Shown: piece by piece, positions 1 through 9,237 of the stretch
Layout: every line of letters starts with the position of its first letter
Position numbering within the stretch: position 1 is the stretch's first letter
Position numbers and translations under genes: made by a program
NCBI GenBank assembly: GCA_014879565.1
Contig: JACSRW010000042.1
Location: forward strand, 1 to 64,000
DNA from: Chitinophagaceae bacterium
GTDB lineage: Bacteria; Bacteroidota; Bacteroidia; Chitinophagales; Chitinophagaceae
Length of the DNA: 64,000 bases
Reading direction: 5' to 3'
Notes under the pieces: generated by a model
What the model was told of the DNA's origin: nothing
Seen by the model: only the letters and a program-made list of their open reading frames with translations
Databases searched by the model: none

Positions 1-350
1 CCGGCGCCCTGGTCTTCTTTTTTCTTTCTTTCCACGCCCTGGTTGATGTCGGCAGACTGCTCATGGATGGCAGAAAGCACCCCGCAGCTGCTGGCTTCAA
101 ACATATATTCACTCTTTGTATACCCGATTTTACGGATAACCCCGCGGGCAATTTCCTGTACATCCAGGTAGGCTTTTGATTTCACCTCACCGGCCAGCAC
201 GACCTGCCCGGTGGTCACCAGGGTTTCACAGGCCACTTTTGATTGCGGATCAAAAGCAAGGAAGTTATCAATCAGGGCATCAGAGATCTGGTCAGCCACT
301 TTATCGGGATGGCCTTCACTCACGGATTCAGATGTAAATAAATAAGGCAT
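1..350 (-). CDS. metK: S-adenosylmethionine synthetase, N-terminal part (cut by window edge)
   Basis: Makes S-adenosylmethionine from methionine and ATP in the cytoplasm. Only the first 116 codons are in the window. The reading begins [20 protein letters not shown], with the family's ATP-binding GHPDK motif at residues 13-17 and DQISDA directly after it. The stretch around [16 protein letters not shown] also fits the family. The ATG at 350 is preceded by a promoter-like element at 372-379. The gene stands alone, separated by a terminator hairpin from the DUF4270 gene that is read toward it. Identification is secure; the C-terminal two thirds lie outside the window. Confidence 0.96.
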   Translation of the reverse strand, partial: MPYLFTSESVSEGHPDKVADQISDALIDNFLAFDPQSKVACETLVTTGQVVLAGEVKSKAYLDVQEIARGVIRKIGYTKSEYMFEASSCGVLSAIHEQSADINQGVERKKKEDQGA

Positions 351-371
351 GAATAATAGGTTTTAAGACCG

Positions 372-379
372 CAAAGATA
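372..379 (-). promoter_or_regulatory. Bacteroidota -7 promoter element for metK
   Basis: On the minus strand this reads TATCTTTG, an exact match to the Bacteroidota -7 consensus TAnnTTTG. It lies 21 bases upstream of the metK ATG. No clear -33 TTTG was found at the usual spacing, so the call rests on one element and its position. Confidence 0.55.
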
Positions 380-392
380 AGGGCGGACAGAG

Positions 393-429
393 AATAAAAA
401 AGTCCTTCCCGTAAAGAGGAAGGACTTTT
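393..429 (-). terminator. Intrinsic terminator after the DUF4270 gene
   Basis: A perfect 12-bp stem (398-409 with 418-429) has an 8-base loop. On the minus strand it is followed by TTTTTATTCT. It lies just past the stop of the DUF4270 gene and before the metK promoter, so it insulates metK from the upstream operon. Confidence 0.85.
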
Positions 430-449
430 GAACATATCTTGATAAAAAC

Positions 450-1889
450 TCAGAGGCGGGAATAGACCAGCCGGAGACGGATCCGTTTGGCCGGGTTCAC
501 ATAAGCACCACCTGCCAGGACCACCCTGCCGGCAACCGGACTCTGGTTAACATACAGCTGGTTGGTTTCCCCGTATATGGGGGAGAACAGGAAGGTTCGT
601 ACAGGGGCGTAGAGCCGGAGCCGGTAATTGGTTGCCCGGTTGGTTACGATCTGCTGTACATAGCGGGAGATATTGAACCGGTAAGTGCTGTCTGTTTTCA
701 GCCCGCCGCCAAAACTGGCAAAATCATAGGTGAAATTGGTGAAATTATTACCTACAGACATATCCGCGTCAAAAGTGGAAGCGGTATCGCCGGTGGCATG
801 TATCCGGTCAAGGAAAAGCGCGCCGGGCTGAATAAACTGTTCATCCTGGCTGCTGCGGATCGGATTGGCAATGATCTCCGCACGGTGTACCACCACATTC
901 CGGAAAGTATCCAGCGCCGGAATCCGGAGCCAGGCAGCGGATCCGGGTGCGGAGTTAATATACAGCAGATCATCATTCGGAATACTGTTTGCCAGGTAAC
1001 CGGCCCAGCCTCCGCCGGGTGTTCGGTTAATCAGGTTGGCTTCGCCGCCGGTAGAGTGGAAGAAATCAACCGAAGTGGTATCAATACTGCCGTTCCTTTT
1101 CACCTGGTAATACACCGTGAGTTTGGTCTTCTGGTTATCCGAGGCATTTATAAAAACCACCGCGTTACCGGTAGCATCGGGCCTGACAGCAAATCCGCGG
1201 AAAAGGGTTTTAAAAATGGAGTCGTTGCGATAGCCTCCGTTTGCGGTATTGGTGGTATCGTACCCCTTCAGTCTTTCTCCGAACTGATTGCTGATTGGAA
1301 TCCGGATGATATTGGCCACTTTGGTGGTATCTCTTTTCCGGATATGCAGCACAGAGTCCTTCAGTTTGTAAACCTGGTAAGTTTTGCTTCCCAGTTCGGG
1401 TCCGGTGGTGGCAAAGGCCGGGTGACTGTATTTATATACGGTGGTATCGTTAAACCCGGCATTCTGAGCTATCTCATATACCCGGAGCGTCTGGGTGCTG
1501 TTGCTGTCGCCGTAATAACCGGAATACGACAGGGATAATATCACTGAATCAATCGCCAGTACAGAGTCCTTGTTGAGAAAAGGATAAATCATGTAGTTGG
1601 CGTGGCTGATAGTGAAATAGGATTCACCGTTGGTGGCGCCAAATTCGGGGTCATTGCCGATATACCCGAGTGCATGCTCATCCCCGTAATAAACTTTATT
1701 CGAATCCAGATAGGCCCGGTTGTCCGACTCAATATCCAGGAAGGTTTCAAAAGTGGTGATATTGTCAATGGGGGGAATCAACCCGTCCCCTACATCCGTG
1801 GCATCGTTGATTTTACGGCAGGCAGAAAAAAGCAGGGCTACCGCAGAAACGAGCGCCAGGCCGGACAGCACTTTTTGAGTATAATTCAC
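450..1889 (-). CDS. DUF4270-family lipoprotein
   Basis: A 479-residue exported lipoprotein. The N-terminus has a basic start, a hydrophobic stretch and a lipobox ending at Cys24 (LLFSAC). The following region (DATDVGDGLIPPIDNI, then TFET and FLDIESD) matches what I know of the DUF4270 family, which is widespread in Bacteroidota and has no established function. The rest looks like beta-rich extracellular sequence with many Asn, Thr and Tyr residues. It starts 30 bases downstream of the stop of the glycogen-synthase-like gene on the same strand, so the two are probably cotranscribed and end at the 393-429 terminator. Family assignment is fairly sure; function is unknown. Confidence 0.8.
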   Translation of the reverse strand: MNYTQKVLSGLALVSAVALLFSACRKINDATDVGDGLIPPIDNITTFETFLDIESDNRAYLDSNKVYYGDEHALGYIGNDPEFGATNGESYFTISHANYMIYPFLNKDSVLAIDSVILSLSYSGYYGDSNSTQTLRVYEIAQNAGFNDTTVYKYSHPAFATTGPELGSKTYQVYKLKDSVLHIRKRDTTKVANIIRIPISNQFGERLKGYDTTNTANGGYRNDSIFKTLFRGFAVRPDATGNAVVFINASDNQKTKLTVYYQVKRNGSIDTTSVDFFHSTGGEANLINRTPGGGWAGYLANSIPNDDLLYINSAPGSAAWLRIPALDTFRNVVVHRAEIIANPIRSSQDEQFIQPGALFLDRIHATGDTASTFDADMSVGNNFTNFTYDFASFGGGLKTDSTYRFNISRYVQQIVTNRATNYRLRLYAPVRTFLFSPIYGETNQLYVNQSPVAGRVVLAGGAYVNPAKRIRLRLVYSRL

Positions 1890-1919
1890 GAAACAGTATT
1901 ATGGTCTGGGTTAGTGATT

Positions 1920-2735
1920 TTATTTGCCCGCAAGGTCGCTATACAGTTGTAAATAGTCTGTTAAATCTCCTTCGGGATTAAAGGGCAGTGTTTTTTTGCC
2001 ACGGACTTTGGTGAACTCTTCTGTCAGTTTCTTATCAATTTTTTCCGCACCGAAAGTAATGGCATCGGCATAACCGGCTCCACCCCGCTGCAGGGCGGTA
2101 TTATTACCTTCTTTATAAAGTTCCAGGTCCTTTTCTTTCAGGCTGGCATGAATCAGGGCCTTTTTAATAAAGCCGCTGCCCAGTTTTTCTTTGAAGGTGT
2201 TCTGTCCGATGGTATATACAATCTTGCTGTGCGCAAAAACCGGTTCTTTTTTATATACCGTTTTGAGATAAGCGGGGATCAGTCCGGTCATCCAGCCACT
2301 GCAATGGATCACATCCGGAGGCCAGCCGAACTTTTTGACGGTTTCAAGGGCACCCTTGCAAAAAAAGATAGTACGCAGGTCGTTATCATCAAACCATTTT
2401 TCATTTTCATCATGAAAAATGAATTTTCTCCGGAAAAGCTCTTCGTTGTCAAGGAAATAAACCTGAAGACGGGCGCTGGGAAGAGATGCCACTTTAATCT
2501 GAAGGGGCATATCGTCGTTGTCAACCGAAACATTGATCCCGGATAACCTCACCACTTCATGCAACCGGTGGCGGCGTTCATTGATGACACCAAACCGGGG
2601 CATGATGCAACGAACTTCAAAATTATTGTCATTCGCTTTAATCGCGAGTTTGTTCACCGTTTCAGAAAACTCTGTCAGCTCCAGGTAGGGTGACATTTCG
2701 TTCGCGATGAATAAAATTCTTTTCTTTGCTGACAT
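1920..2735 (-). CDS. Glycogen/starch synthase-like protein, N-terminal domain only
   Basis: This 271-residue protein resembles the N-terminal Rossmann domain of GT5 glycogen synthases (KRILFIANEMSPYLELTEFS near the start, PDVIHCSGWMTGLIPAY around residue 140). Full-length GlgA is about 480 residues and has a second Rossmann domain that completes the ADP-glucose site; that domain is absent here. The usual KTGGL substrate loop near the N-terminus also reads YLELTE instead. It is therefore unlikely to be a working synthase alone. It sits divergent to panC and upstream of the DUF4270 lipoprotein. The reading frame is intact and ends cleanly, so it looks like a stable short form, not a recent break. 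Confidence 0.75.
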   Translation of the reverse strand: MSAKKRILFIANEMSPYLELTEFSETVNKLAIKANDNNFEVRCIMPRFGVINERRHRLHEVVRLSGINVSVDNDDMPLQIKVASLPSARLQVYFLDNEELFRRKFIFHDENEKWFDDNDLRTIFFCKGALETVKKFGWPPDVIHCSGWMTGLIPAYLKTVYKKEPVFAHSKIVYTIGQNTFKEKLGSGFIKKALIHASLKEKDLELYKEGNNTALQRGGAGYADAITFGAEKIDKKLTEEFTKVRGKKTLPFNPEGDLTDYLQLYSDLAGK

Positions 2736-2807
2736 GTTCGTCCGTTTTTACGGCAAAAAGGGGCCTTGTGCCCGCAGCCGGATTCAATAGATTCGCCTTA
2801 AGGCCTG

Positions 2808-2815
2808 CAAAGGTA
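2808..2815 (-). promoter_or_regulatory. -7 promoter element for the glgA-like/DUF4270 pair
   Basis: The minus strand reads TACCTTTG (TAnnTTTG), 72 bases upstream of the ATG at 2735, in the 138-base gap between divergent genes. It would give a leader of roughly 65 bases, longer than the other promoters in this window. Confidence 0.45.
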
Positions 2816-2873
2816 ACCAATTTTAGCCGAAATTGACTTTTTAACCGCATTATCCCTCAAATGCTACCGTGAA

Positions 2874-3728
2874 ATGATTTTATTTAAAAAAACAAATAAC
2901 CTAAGAAAATACCTTGATAACCAAAAAGAAAAGAATTATCAAATAGGTTTTGTGCCTACCATGGGCGCATTGCATGAAGGCCATCTCTCGCTGATCCGGC
3001 AGGCCAAAAGCCAGTCAGACCTCGTGGTTTGCAGCATATTTATTAATCCCACCCAGTTTAACGATCCGGAGGATTTTCTGAAATATCCCGTAACCACCGA
3101 AGCGGATATCCGGCTCCTTTTATCAGCCGGCTGTGATGTACTCTTTCTTCCTTCCCGGGACGAAATGTATCCGCCTGAGGCTTCAGGACAGCCCCCTTTT
3201 TACGCACTCGGGGAACTTGAGTTATTACTGGAGGGTAAATTCCGGCCCGGTCATTTCCAGGGAGTTTGCCAGGTGGTGGACCGGCTCCTTTTCCAGGTAC
3301 AACCCGACATTCTTTTCCTGGGTCAGAAAGATTACCAGCAATGTATGGTAATCAGTCGTTTACTGGAGCTGACAGACAGAAATAAAAGTATCAGTCTGGT
3401 AGTCTGCCCTACGCTGCGGGAAACAGACGGACTTGCCATGAGCAGCCGCAACCGCCGGCTTTCCGTCACTGAACGCGAAAAGGCCCCGGTTATATTTCAT
3501 ACACTTTGTTACGTACGGGATCAGTTAAGGCCCGGGCCCACGGGTGATCTTTTAAAGGAAGCAGTTTCAGCACTCACCGCAGCCGGCTTCCGGGTGGAAT
3601 ATATTTCCCTGGCCGACGCCCGCAACCTGAAGCCCTGCACAGACTGGGACGGTCAGCAGGAACTGGTTGTTTTGTGTGCGGCTTTTCTCGGTGAAGTACG
3701 GTTAATTGATAATCTGCCCCTCAATTAA
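2874..3728 (+). CDS. panC: Pantothenate synthetase (pantoate-beta-alanine ligase)
   Basis: Condenses pantoate with beta-alanine, using ATP, to make pantothenate, the coenzyme A precursor. The 284-residue length is normal. The nucleotidyltransferase HIGH-type motif is HEGH at residues 34-37 within PTMGALHEGHLSL. GQKDYQQ and the KMSKS-like region MSSRNRRL follow later. It is divergent from the glgA-like gene and is followed after 59 bases by a YbhN-type membrane protein. panB, the previous pathway step, lies about 4.6 kb downstream on the same strand; panD is not in the window. Confidence 0.96.
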   Translation: MILFKKTNNLRKYLDNQKEKNYQIGFVPTMGALHEGHLSLIRQAKSQSDLVVCSIFINPTQFNDPEDFLKYPVTTEADIRLLLSAGCDVLFLPSRDEMYPPEASGQPPFYALGELELLLEGKFRPGHFQGVCQVVDRLLFQVQPDILFLGQKDYQQCMVISRLLELTDRNKSISLVVCPTLRETDGLAMSSRNRRLSVTEREKAPVIFHTLCYVRDQLRPGPTGDLLKEAVSALTAAGFRVEYISLADARNLKPCTDWDGQQELVVLCAAFLGEVRLIDNLPLN

Positions 3729-3749
3729 CCCTTCCTTATCACCCCGGGT

Positions 3750-3780
3750 TTTGTTTTTCAACCAGCAGGTTTTACTTTCG
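3750..3780 (+). promoter_or_regulatory. Promoter for the YbhN-like/rfaE2 pair
   Basis: A -33 TTTG (3750-3753) is followed after 19 bases by TACTTTCG (3773-3780), one mismatch from the Bacteroidota -7 consensus TAnnTTTG. The spacing is as expected for this phylum. The ATG follows 7 bases later, which would make the transcript nearly leaderless, so readthrough from panC may also serve the gene. Confidence 0.4.
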
Positions 3781-3787
3781 GGCCGGG

Positions 3788-4801
3788 ATGAATAAAAATA
3801 TCCGGACCATACTGCAATACCTGCTCTTTCTGGGCATTGGCGTCTTTTTTGCCTGGCTTTCTCTGAAAAACCTGAACAAGGAAAATATGGCCCAGATCAA
3901 TGAGGCCTTCCGGAATGCCCGGCACTGGTTGGTTATTCCCGTATTACTGATCCTGGTAGCCAGTCACCTGGTAAGGGCGCTTCGCTGGCGTCTCCTGCTG
4001 GAACCCATGGGTTATATGCCTTCCCGGAGCAATGCATTTTTCGCCGTGATGATTGGTTATCTCGTCAATATGGGTGTACCCAGACTGGGAGAAATTGTAA
4101 AATGTACCGTACTGGCCCGGTATGAAAAAATTCCGGCCGACAAACTCATCGGTACCATCATCCTGGAACGAATAATAGATGTAGTATGCCTGTTGATTGT
4201 GTTTGGCATCACCCTGCTCATACAGCCAATGCTTTACCAGCAGATACTCGACGCATTCTTTAACAGTGCCGAAGCGCCGGAAGAAAAAAAAGTATCCACC
4301 CTGCTGGTAACACTGGCTATTGCAGCCGTCATTTTCCTGATTGCCGGTCTCTGGATGCTGATAAAAAAGAAAACCCTCAAAGACCTGTTTGCTATTTTTA
4401 ACAAGATCAGCCGGAGTGTTTGGCAGGGACTAAGTACCATCCTTCACCTGAAAAAAAGAAAGCTCTTCATTTTCTATACACTTCTATTGTGGACTTTATA
4501 CCTGGGTGGCGGCTATCTGGGATTTATGGCCTTCCGCGAAACCGAAAACTATGGCATCCGGGAAGCCTTTACGATTCTTTCCGCAGGTAGTATCGGGATG
4601 GTTGCCTCTCCGGGCGGTATTGGCGCCTATGCCTTCCTGATTGAGAAAACCATGCAGTTATACGGGCTGAACTATACCATTGCACTTGCCTTTGGCTGGA
4701 TTCTCTGGCTGGCCCAGACCTTTGTATTCCTGTTGGGCGGCGTACTGAGTTTTGTGGCCCTGCCCTTAGTCAATAAAAAACCGAAACATGAACAGGGCTG
4801 A
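3788..4801 (+). CDS. YbhN/LPG-synthase-TM-type (flippase-like) membrane protein
   Basis: A 337-residue inner-membrane protein with about eight hydrophobic segments. Hallmarks of the UPF0104/lysylphosphatidylglycerol synthase transmembrane family are visible: ALRWRLLLEPMG around residue 65, GVPRLGEIVK near 97-106, LERIIDV near 127, and the C-terminal SPGGIGAYAF. Members are thought to move or modify lipids, but this protein lacks the LPG synthase catalytic domain, so no substrate can be assigned. Its 3' end overlaps the rfaE2 start by 14 bases, suggesting translational coupling with a lipopolysaccharide-precursor gene. Confidence 0.85.
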   Translation: MNKNIRTILQYLLFLGIGVFFAWLSLKNLNKENMAQINEAFRNARHWLVIPVLLILVASHLVRALRWRLLLEPMGYMPSRSNAFFAVMIGYLVNMGVPRLGEIVKCTVLARYEKIPADKLIGTIILERIIDVVCLLIVFGITLLIQPMLYQQILDAFFNSAEAPEEKKVSTLLVTLAIAAVIFLIAGLWMLIKKKTLKDLFAIFNKISRSVWQGLSTILHLKKRKLFIFYTLLLWTLYLGGGYLGFMAFRETENYGIREAFTILSAGSIGMVASPGGIGAYAFLIEKTMQLYGLNYTIALAFGWILWLAQTFVFLLGGVLSFVALPLVNKKPKHEQG

Positions 4802-5291
4802 TCTGATCCCCTCAAAAATTCTCACCCGTGAGCAGGCTGTACAACGGGTGGCCCAATGGCGTTTGCCGGGCAAAACCATTGCCTTCACGAATGGTGTTTT
4901 TGATCTTTTGCATCCGGGTCATATTTTCTCCCTTTCAGAAGCGGCGCGTGAAGCCAGCTACCTTATTGTAGGCCTGAATGCAGACGTGTCGGTAAAAAGA
5001 CTGAAGGGAAATGACCGCCCCGTCAACAACCAGGATGCCCGGGCGCTGCTGCTGGCCTCCCTGCTGATGGTGGATGCTGTGGTGCTTTTTGAAGAAGATA
5101 CCCCGCTGGAACTGATCAAGGCCCTGATGCCGGATGTCATTGTTAAGGGCGGAGATTATACTCCGGAACAGGTAGCCGGCGCCAAAGAAGTAATCGCTGC
5201 CGGGGGAAAAGTGGTGATCAATCCCATCCTGGAAGGCTGGTCCACCACCCGGCTGATAGAAAAAATGAAAGCCCCACCCGATAATCCGTAA
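4788..5291 (+). CDS. rfaE2: D-glycero-beta-D-manno-heptose 1-phosphate adenylyltransferase
   Basis: Makes ADP-heptose from heptose 1-phosphate and ATP for lipopolysaccharide core synthesis. The 167-residue protein is a single cytidylyltransferase-like fold with FTNGVFDLLHPGH at residues 33-45 (HxGH motif) and the late VKGGDYTPEQVAGA region typical of RfaE domain II. The kinase domain found in the fused HldE of enterobacteria is absent, so a separate heptose kinase is expected elsewhere. The start overlaps the preceding membrane-protein gene by 14 bases. Confidence 0.9.
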   Translation: MNRADLIPSKILTREQAVQRVAQWRLPGKTIAFTNGVFDLLHPGHIFSLSEAAREASYLIVGLNADVSVKRLKGNDRPVNNQDARALLLASLLMVDAVVLFEEDTPLELIKALMPDVIVKGGDYTPEQVAGAKEVIAAGGKVVINPILEGWSTTRLIEKMKAPPDNP

Positions 5292-5348
5292 AACTTAACA
5301 CGGACTTAGCCGCCGCATCGGTATTTTTAAGGACTGAAAAATACCTGG

Positions 5349-7442
5349 ATGATGGAAGCCCCCCGGACCGGAATGATTGCCCGTGATATAAGTTGGTTAT
5401 CTTTTAATGCGCGCGTTTTACAGGAAGCTGCAGATCCCACTGTACCACTGAGAGAAAGAATCCGCTTTCTTGGCATATTCTCGAATAACCTGGATGAATT
5501 TTTCCGGGTACGGGTAGCCACCCTGAAACGCATGATCCAGTTCGGCACCAAAGCCCGGATGCACCTGGAAAACAATCCCCAGCAGATACTGGATGAAATC
5601 CAGATGACGGTGCTGAACCAGCAGGGAGAATTCACCCGGATTTGGGAAGAACTGCAGCAGGAATTAAAAAACCAGAAAATTTTTCTGCGAAAGGAAACGG
5701 AACTCAGCTCCGCCCAGCAGCAGTTTGTACGGGATTATTACGAAAATGAAGTGAGTGCGGATCTGATTCCCCTGATGATTGAAAACATCCCGGCATTTCC
5801 GAATCTGCGGGATAAATCCATTTTCCTCGCGGTAGTTATGTGGAAAAAGGAAAGCGCCCTGCAACGGAAATACGCACTGATTGAAGTCCCCTCCCGTATT
5901 CATGGTCGTTTTAAAATATTACCCTCTCCCGGGGATGAACACCATATTATCCTGCTGGAGGACGTGATCCGTTTCAACCTGCCTGATATCTTCTCCTATT
6001 TCGGGTACGATCATTACCAGGCGCATATATTTAAAGTAACCCGCGATGCGGAAATTGATCTGGACGATGATCTTTCCACCAGCCTGATCCAGAAAATTGA
6101 AAAGGGGGTAAAAAACAGACGTAAGGGGAAACCGGTCCGATTTGTGTATGACCGGGATATGGATGCGGGTTTGCTGGAATACCTGGTACGCCGGCTGAAC
6201 CTTAGCAAAAAAGACAACCTGATACCCGGTGGCCGGATCCATAATTTCCGGCATTTTATGGATTTCCCGGAGGAGGTGTTCAAGGTAAAACGACACCGGC
6301 AGAAACCTTTTGACCATCCGCTCTTCACCAGCAGCCGTGTTTCGGATGTGATACAGGAAAAAGATGTATTACTCCATTTCCCCTACCATTCCTTTTTGCC
6401 GATGATTGACCTTTTGCGGGAAGCGGCCTTTGATCCGGAAGTTACAACCATCAAAATCACCTGCTACCGGCTGGCTACCCAGTCCAAAATCATCAACGCC
6501 CTGATCAACGCCGTACGGAACGGAAAGGAAGTGGTAGTTATGATGGAATTAAGGGCCCGTTTTGAAGAAGAAGCTAATATTGCCTGGAAGAACAGACTGG
6601 AGGAGGAAGGGGCCAAAGTGCTGGAAGAAATACCACATCTGAAAGTGCATTCAAAACTCTGCCTGATACGGAAACGGACCCGGGATAATAATATCCGCAT
6701 GTACGGTTTTGTGAGCACAGGAAATCTCAATGAAAAAACAGCCCGGGTATATGGTGATCACTGCCTCCTTACAGCGAATCCAAAGATCATGGCGGATGTA
6801 AACCGGATATTCCATTTTCTTGAACAACCCAAAACAGGCGGGCATTACCTGCGGGACTGCCGCCATGTATTGCCCAGCCCGCATTATGTAAAGAAAGAAA
6901 TGCTCCGTCTGCTGGACGAGGAAATCAAACAGGCCCGGAAAAAAAGGCCGGCCTGGGTGATGCTGAAAATGAACTCCCTCTCCGATCCGCAAATGATTGC
7001 CAAACTGGAAGAAGCGGCAAGAGCCGGGGTGGAAGTAAAACTGATCGTGCGGGGCATTTTCTGTATGCGTTCGGAAAGCAAAAAACACCTGAAGCCCATC
7101 CGGGCTATCAGTATTGTGGACGAATACCTGGAACATGCCCGGGTGTGGGTATTTCACAACAGAGGCAAAGAGAAAGTTTACCTATCTTCGGCCGACTGGA
7201 TGTTGCGGAATCTGGAGCACCGCGTGGAAGCCACCTGCCCTGTACATGATCCGGCGCTGAAACAGGAACTCATAGATATCCTTAAAATCCAGCTGGAAGA
7301 CAATGTAAAAGCCCGTCGCCTGGACAATGAGCTGAAGAATGAATATGCAGAAAAAAGCGGGAAAAAAATCCGTTCACAAGTGGAGACATACCACTATCTC
7401 CACAAAAAAACGCTGAAACAAGTTGAGACTGGCAGCCATTGA
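5349..7442 (+). CDS. ppk1: Polyphosphate kinase 1
   Basis: Reversibly transfers the gamma phosphate of ATP onto polyphosphate chains. The 697-residue length is typical. The N-terminal domain begins ARDISWLSFNARVLQEA and contains NNLDEFFRVRVA. The autophosphorylated histidine is His434 within LKVHSKLCLI, and a second conserved histidine region (VWVFHNRGKEKVYLSSADWM) lies near the C-terminus. Two ATG codons (5349 and 5352) are adjacent, so the start is uncertain by one residue. The last 20 bases overlap ppx, pairing the polyphosphate-making and polyphosphate-degrading genes. Confidence 0.96.
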   Translation: MMEAPRTGMIARDISWLSFNARVLQEAADPTVPLRERIRFLGIFSNNLDEFFRVRVATLKRMIQFGTKARMHLENNPQQILDEIQMTVLNQQGEFTRIWEELQQELKNQKIFLRKETELSSAQQQFVRDYYENEVSADLIPLMIENIPAFPNLRDKSIFLAVVMWKKESALQRKYALIEVPSRIHGRFKILPSPGDEHHIILLEDVIRFNLPDIFSYFGYDHYQAHIFKVTRDAEIDLDDDLSTSLIQKIEKGVKNRRKGKPVRFVYDRDMDAGLLEYLVRRLNLSKKDNLIPGGRIHNFRHFMDFPEEVFKVKRHRQKPFDHPLFTSSRVSDVIQEKDVLLHFPYHSFLPMIDLLREAAFDPEVTTIKITCYRLATQSKIINALINAVRNGKEVVVMMELRARFEEEANIAWKNRLEEEGAKVLEEIPHLKVHSKLCLIRKRTRDNNIRMYGFVSTGNLNEKTARVYGDHCLLTANPKIMADVNRIFHFLEQPKTGGHYLRDCRHVLPSPHYVKKEMLRLLDEEIKQARKKRPAWVMLKMNSLSDPQMIAKLEEAARAGVEVKLIVRGIFCMRSESKKHLKPIRAISIVDEYLEHARVWVFHNRGKEKVYLSSADWMLRNLEHRVEATCPVHDPALKQELIDILKIQLEDNVKARRLDNELKNEYAEKSGKKIRSQVETYHYLHKKTLKQVETGSH

Positions 7443-8319
7443 TATCGGCAGTAATGCAGCGCGCTTACTGATCACGGATGTGATTGAGGGGCCGATGGGA
7501 AAAACCGAATTTATCAAAACCGTACTGGTCCGGGTGCCCCTGCGCCTGGGTTTCGATGTATTTGACAAGGGCGAAATTTCACCGGGCAAGGTGGAAAAAA
7601 TTGTAAAAACCATTCAGTCTTACCGCCTTTTACTGGATGTATATGAAGTAAAGCATGTAAAGGCCTGCGCCACTTCCGCCATGCGGGATGCATTAAACGG
7701 TCCTGTGATCATCCGGCGCGTTAAAGAAGAAACCGGGCTGCAAATTGATATCATCAGCGGTGACCAGGAAGCCTCCCTGATATACGAAAATCATGTAGCT
7801 GAAAACATGTCGAAAGACGAGTCGTATCTCTATATTGATGTGGGCGGCGGAAGCACGGAACTCACCTTCTTCAGCGATGGAAAACTGGTCTTTAAAAAAT
7901 CTTTCAATATCGGCACTATCCGGATGCTGAAAAACCAGGTGGCCGAAAGTACCTGGGATGAGATCAAGGAATTTATCCGCAGCCAGACAAAGGGCTACCA
8001 TCATGTCACTGCCATCGGGACTGGCGGAAATATCAACAAAGTTTTTTCTTTATCAAAAAGAAAGGATGGCAAACCCCTTTCTCTTGATCTGCTGCGGGAA
8101 TACTATAAAGAATTCAGCAACCTGTCGCTGCCACAGCGAATCAGCCTGCACAAACTGAGGGAAGACAGGGCCGATGTGATTGTCCCTGCCCTGCTGATCT
8201 ATATCAATATCATGCGCTGGGCCGATGCCGGGGAAATCTATGTGCCGAAGATCGGTCTGGCCGACGGACTTGTACAGAACCTCTGGGAAGAAATCAGGCT
8301 CCGGGAAGTGGAAGTCTGA
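7423..8319 (+). CDS. ppx: Ppx/GppA family exopolyphosphatase
   Basis: Hydrolyses terminal phosphates of polyphosphate or pppGpp. The 298-residue protein has the two-lobed ASKHA core only: [16 protein letters not shown] at the N-terminus and [14 protein letters not shown] near residue 138. It lacks the C-terminal extension of E. coli Ppx. The start is TTG at 7423: an in-frame TGA at 7414-7416 blocks anything earlier, and the family always begins a few residues before AAIDIGSN. The start lies inside ppk1, 20 bases before its end, so translation is probably coupled. The gene is followed 25 bases later by panB. Confidence 0.92.
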   Translation: MRLAAIDIGSNAARLLITDVIEGPMGKTEFIKTVLVRVPLRLGFDVFDKGEISPGKVEKIVKTIQSYRLLLDVYEVKHVKACATSAMRDALNGPVIIRRVKEETGLQIDIISGDQEASLIYENHVAENMSKDESYLYIDVGGGSTELTFFSDGKLVFKKSFNIGTIRMLKNQVAESTWDEIKEFIRSQTKGYHHVTAIGTGGNINKVFSLSKRKDGKPLSLDLLREYYKEFSNLSLPQRISLHKLREDRADVIVPALLIYINIMRWADAGEIYVPKIGLADGLVQNLWEEIRLREVEV

Positions 8320-8344
8320 ATCCGCTCATTTTAATTTAACTGTC

Positions 8345-9160
8345 ATGTCAGTAAACAAACAGGTCAAAAGAATCACCACCCATACGCTTCAGAAAATGAA
8401 AGCTGCGGGAGAAAAAATCAGTATGCTTACCGCCTATGATTTTTCTTTTGCCCGGATCATTGACGGGGCCGGAATGGATGTGATCCTGGTTGGCGACTCG
8501 GCTTCGAATGTAATGGCGGGTCACGAAACCACCCTGCCGATTACACTTGATCAGATGATTTATCATGCTTCCTCCGTTATACGGGGCATTGAGCGCTGCT
8601 TTGTAGTGGTGGATCTTCCTTTCGGCTGTTATCAGTCCAATTCCGATATCGCGCTGGCCTCAGCCATCCGTATAATGAAAGAAACCGGTGCACATTCGGT
8701 AAAACTGGAAGGCGGGGAAGAAGTGCTGGATTCAGTAAAAAAAATTGTCGGTGCGGGTATTCCCGTGATGGGGCACCTGGGTCTGATGCCACAGTCTATC
8801 TACAAATTCGGCACCTATGAAGTACGGGCCAGGGAAGAATCGGAAGCCGACAAACTCCGCAAAGATGCGCTGTTACTCCAGGAGGCCGGCTGTTTTGCCC
8901 TGGTGCTGGAGAAAATTCCTGCCGGGCTTGCCGGGGAAGTTTCTGCCAGCCTGCAAATACCCACTATCGGAATTGGTGCAGGCAGCGGCTGCGACGGACA
9001 GGTTCTGGTGATGCATGATATGCTCGGTATCAATACGGAATTCAAACCCCGGTTTTTGCGCCAGTACCTGAATATCCATGAACTGGCCTCCGATGCCGTC
9101 CGTCGCTATATCAGTGATGTGAAAAAAGGTGATTTCCCGGGACCGGGTGAACAGTACTGA
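8345..9160 (+). CDS. panB: 3-methyl-2-oxobutanoate hydroxymethyltransferase
   Basis: Transfers a hydroxymethyl group from methylenetetrahydrofolate to 2-oxoisovalerate, giving ketopantoate for pantothenate synthesis. The 271-residue protein shows [16 protein letters not shown] (metal-binding Asp), [10 protein letters not shown], the KLEGGEE segment, and the late [20 protein letters not shown]. The ATG at 8345 gives the family's normal N-terminus; an open frame continues upstream into ppx but adds non-homologous residues. It is the last gene of the ppk1-ppx-panB run. Confidence 0.96.
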   Translation: MSVNKQVKRITTHTLQKMKAAGEKISMLTAYDFSFARIIDGAGMDVILVGDSASNVMAGHETTLPITLDQMIYHASSVIRGIERCFVVVDLPFGCYQSNSDIALASAIRIMKETGAHSVKLEGGEEVLDSVKKIVGAGIPVMGHLGLMPQSIYKFGTYEVRAREESEADKLRKDALLLQEAGCFALVLEKIPAGLAGEVSASLQIPTIGIGAGSGCDGQVLVMHDMLGINTEFKPRFLRQYLNIHELASDAVRRYISDVKKGDFPGPGEQY

Positions 9161-9215
9161 TCTGTCGTTTTCCTGTCATATTTATACACTAAAAGGAGTT
9201 TCAGCCCCCCTGTCC

Positions 9216-9223
9216 TATTTTTG
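9216..9223 (+). promoter_or_regulatory. -7 promoter element for the TonB-dependent receptor
   Basis: TATTTTTG matches TAnnTTTG and ends 14 bases before the ATG at 9238, implying a very short leader. No cobalamin-type riboswitch fits in the 77-base gap. Confidence 0.5.
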
Positions 9224-9237
9224 CCCAAAACCAACGG

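Noticed and set aside
9161-9237. Cobalamin riboswitch before the BtuB-like receptor
   Set aside because: The gap is only 77 bases, with no B12-box-like sequence or suitable stems.
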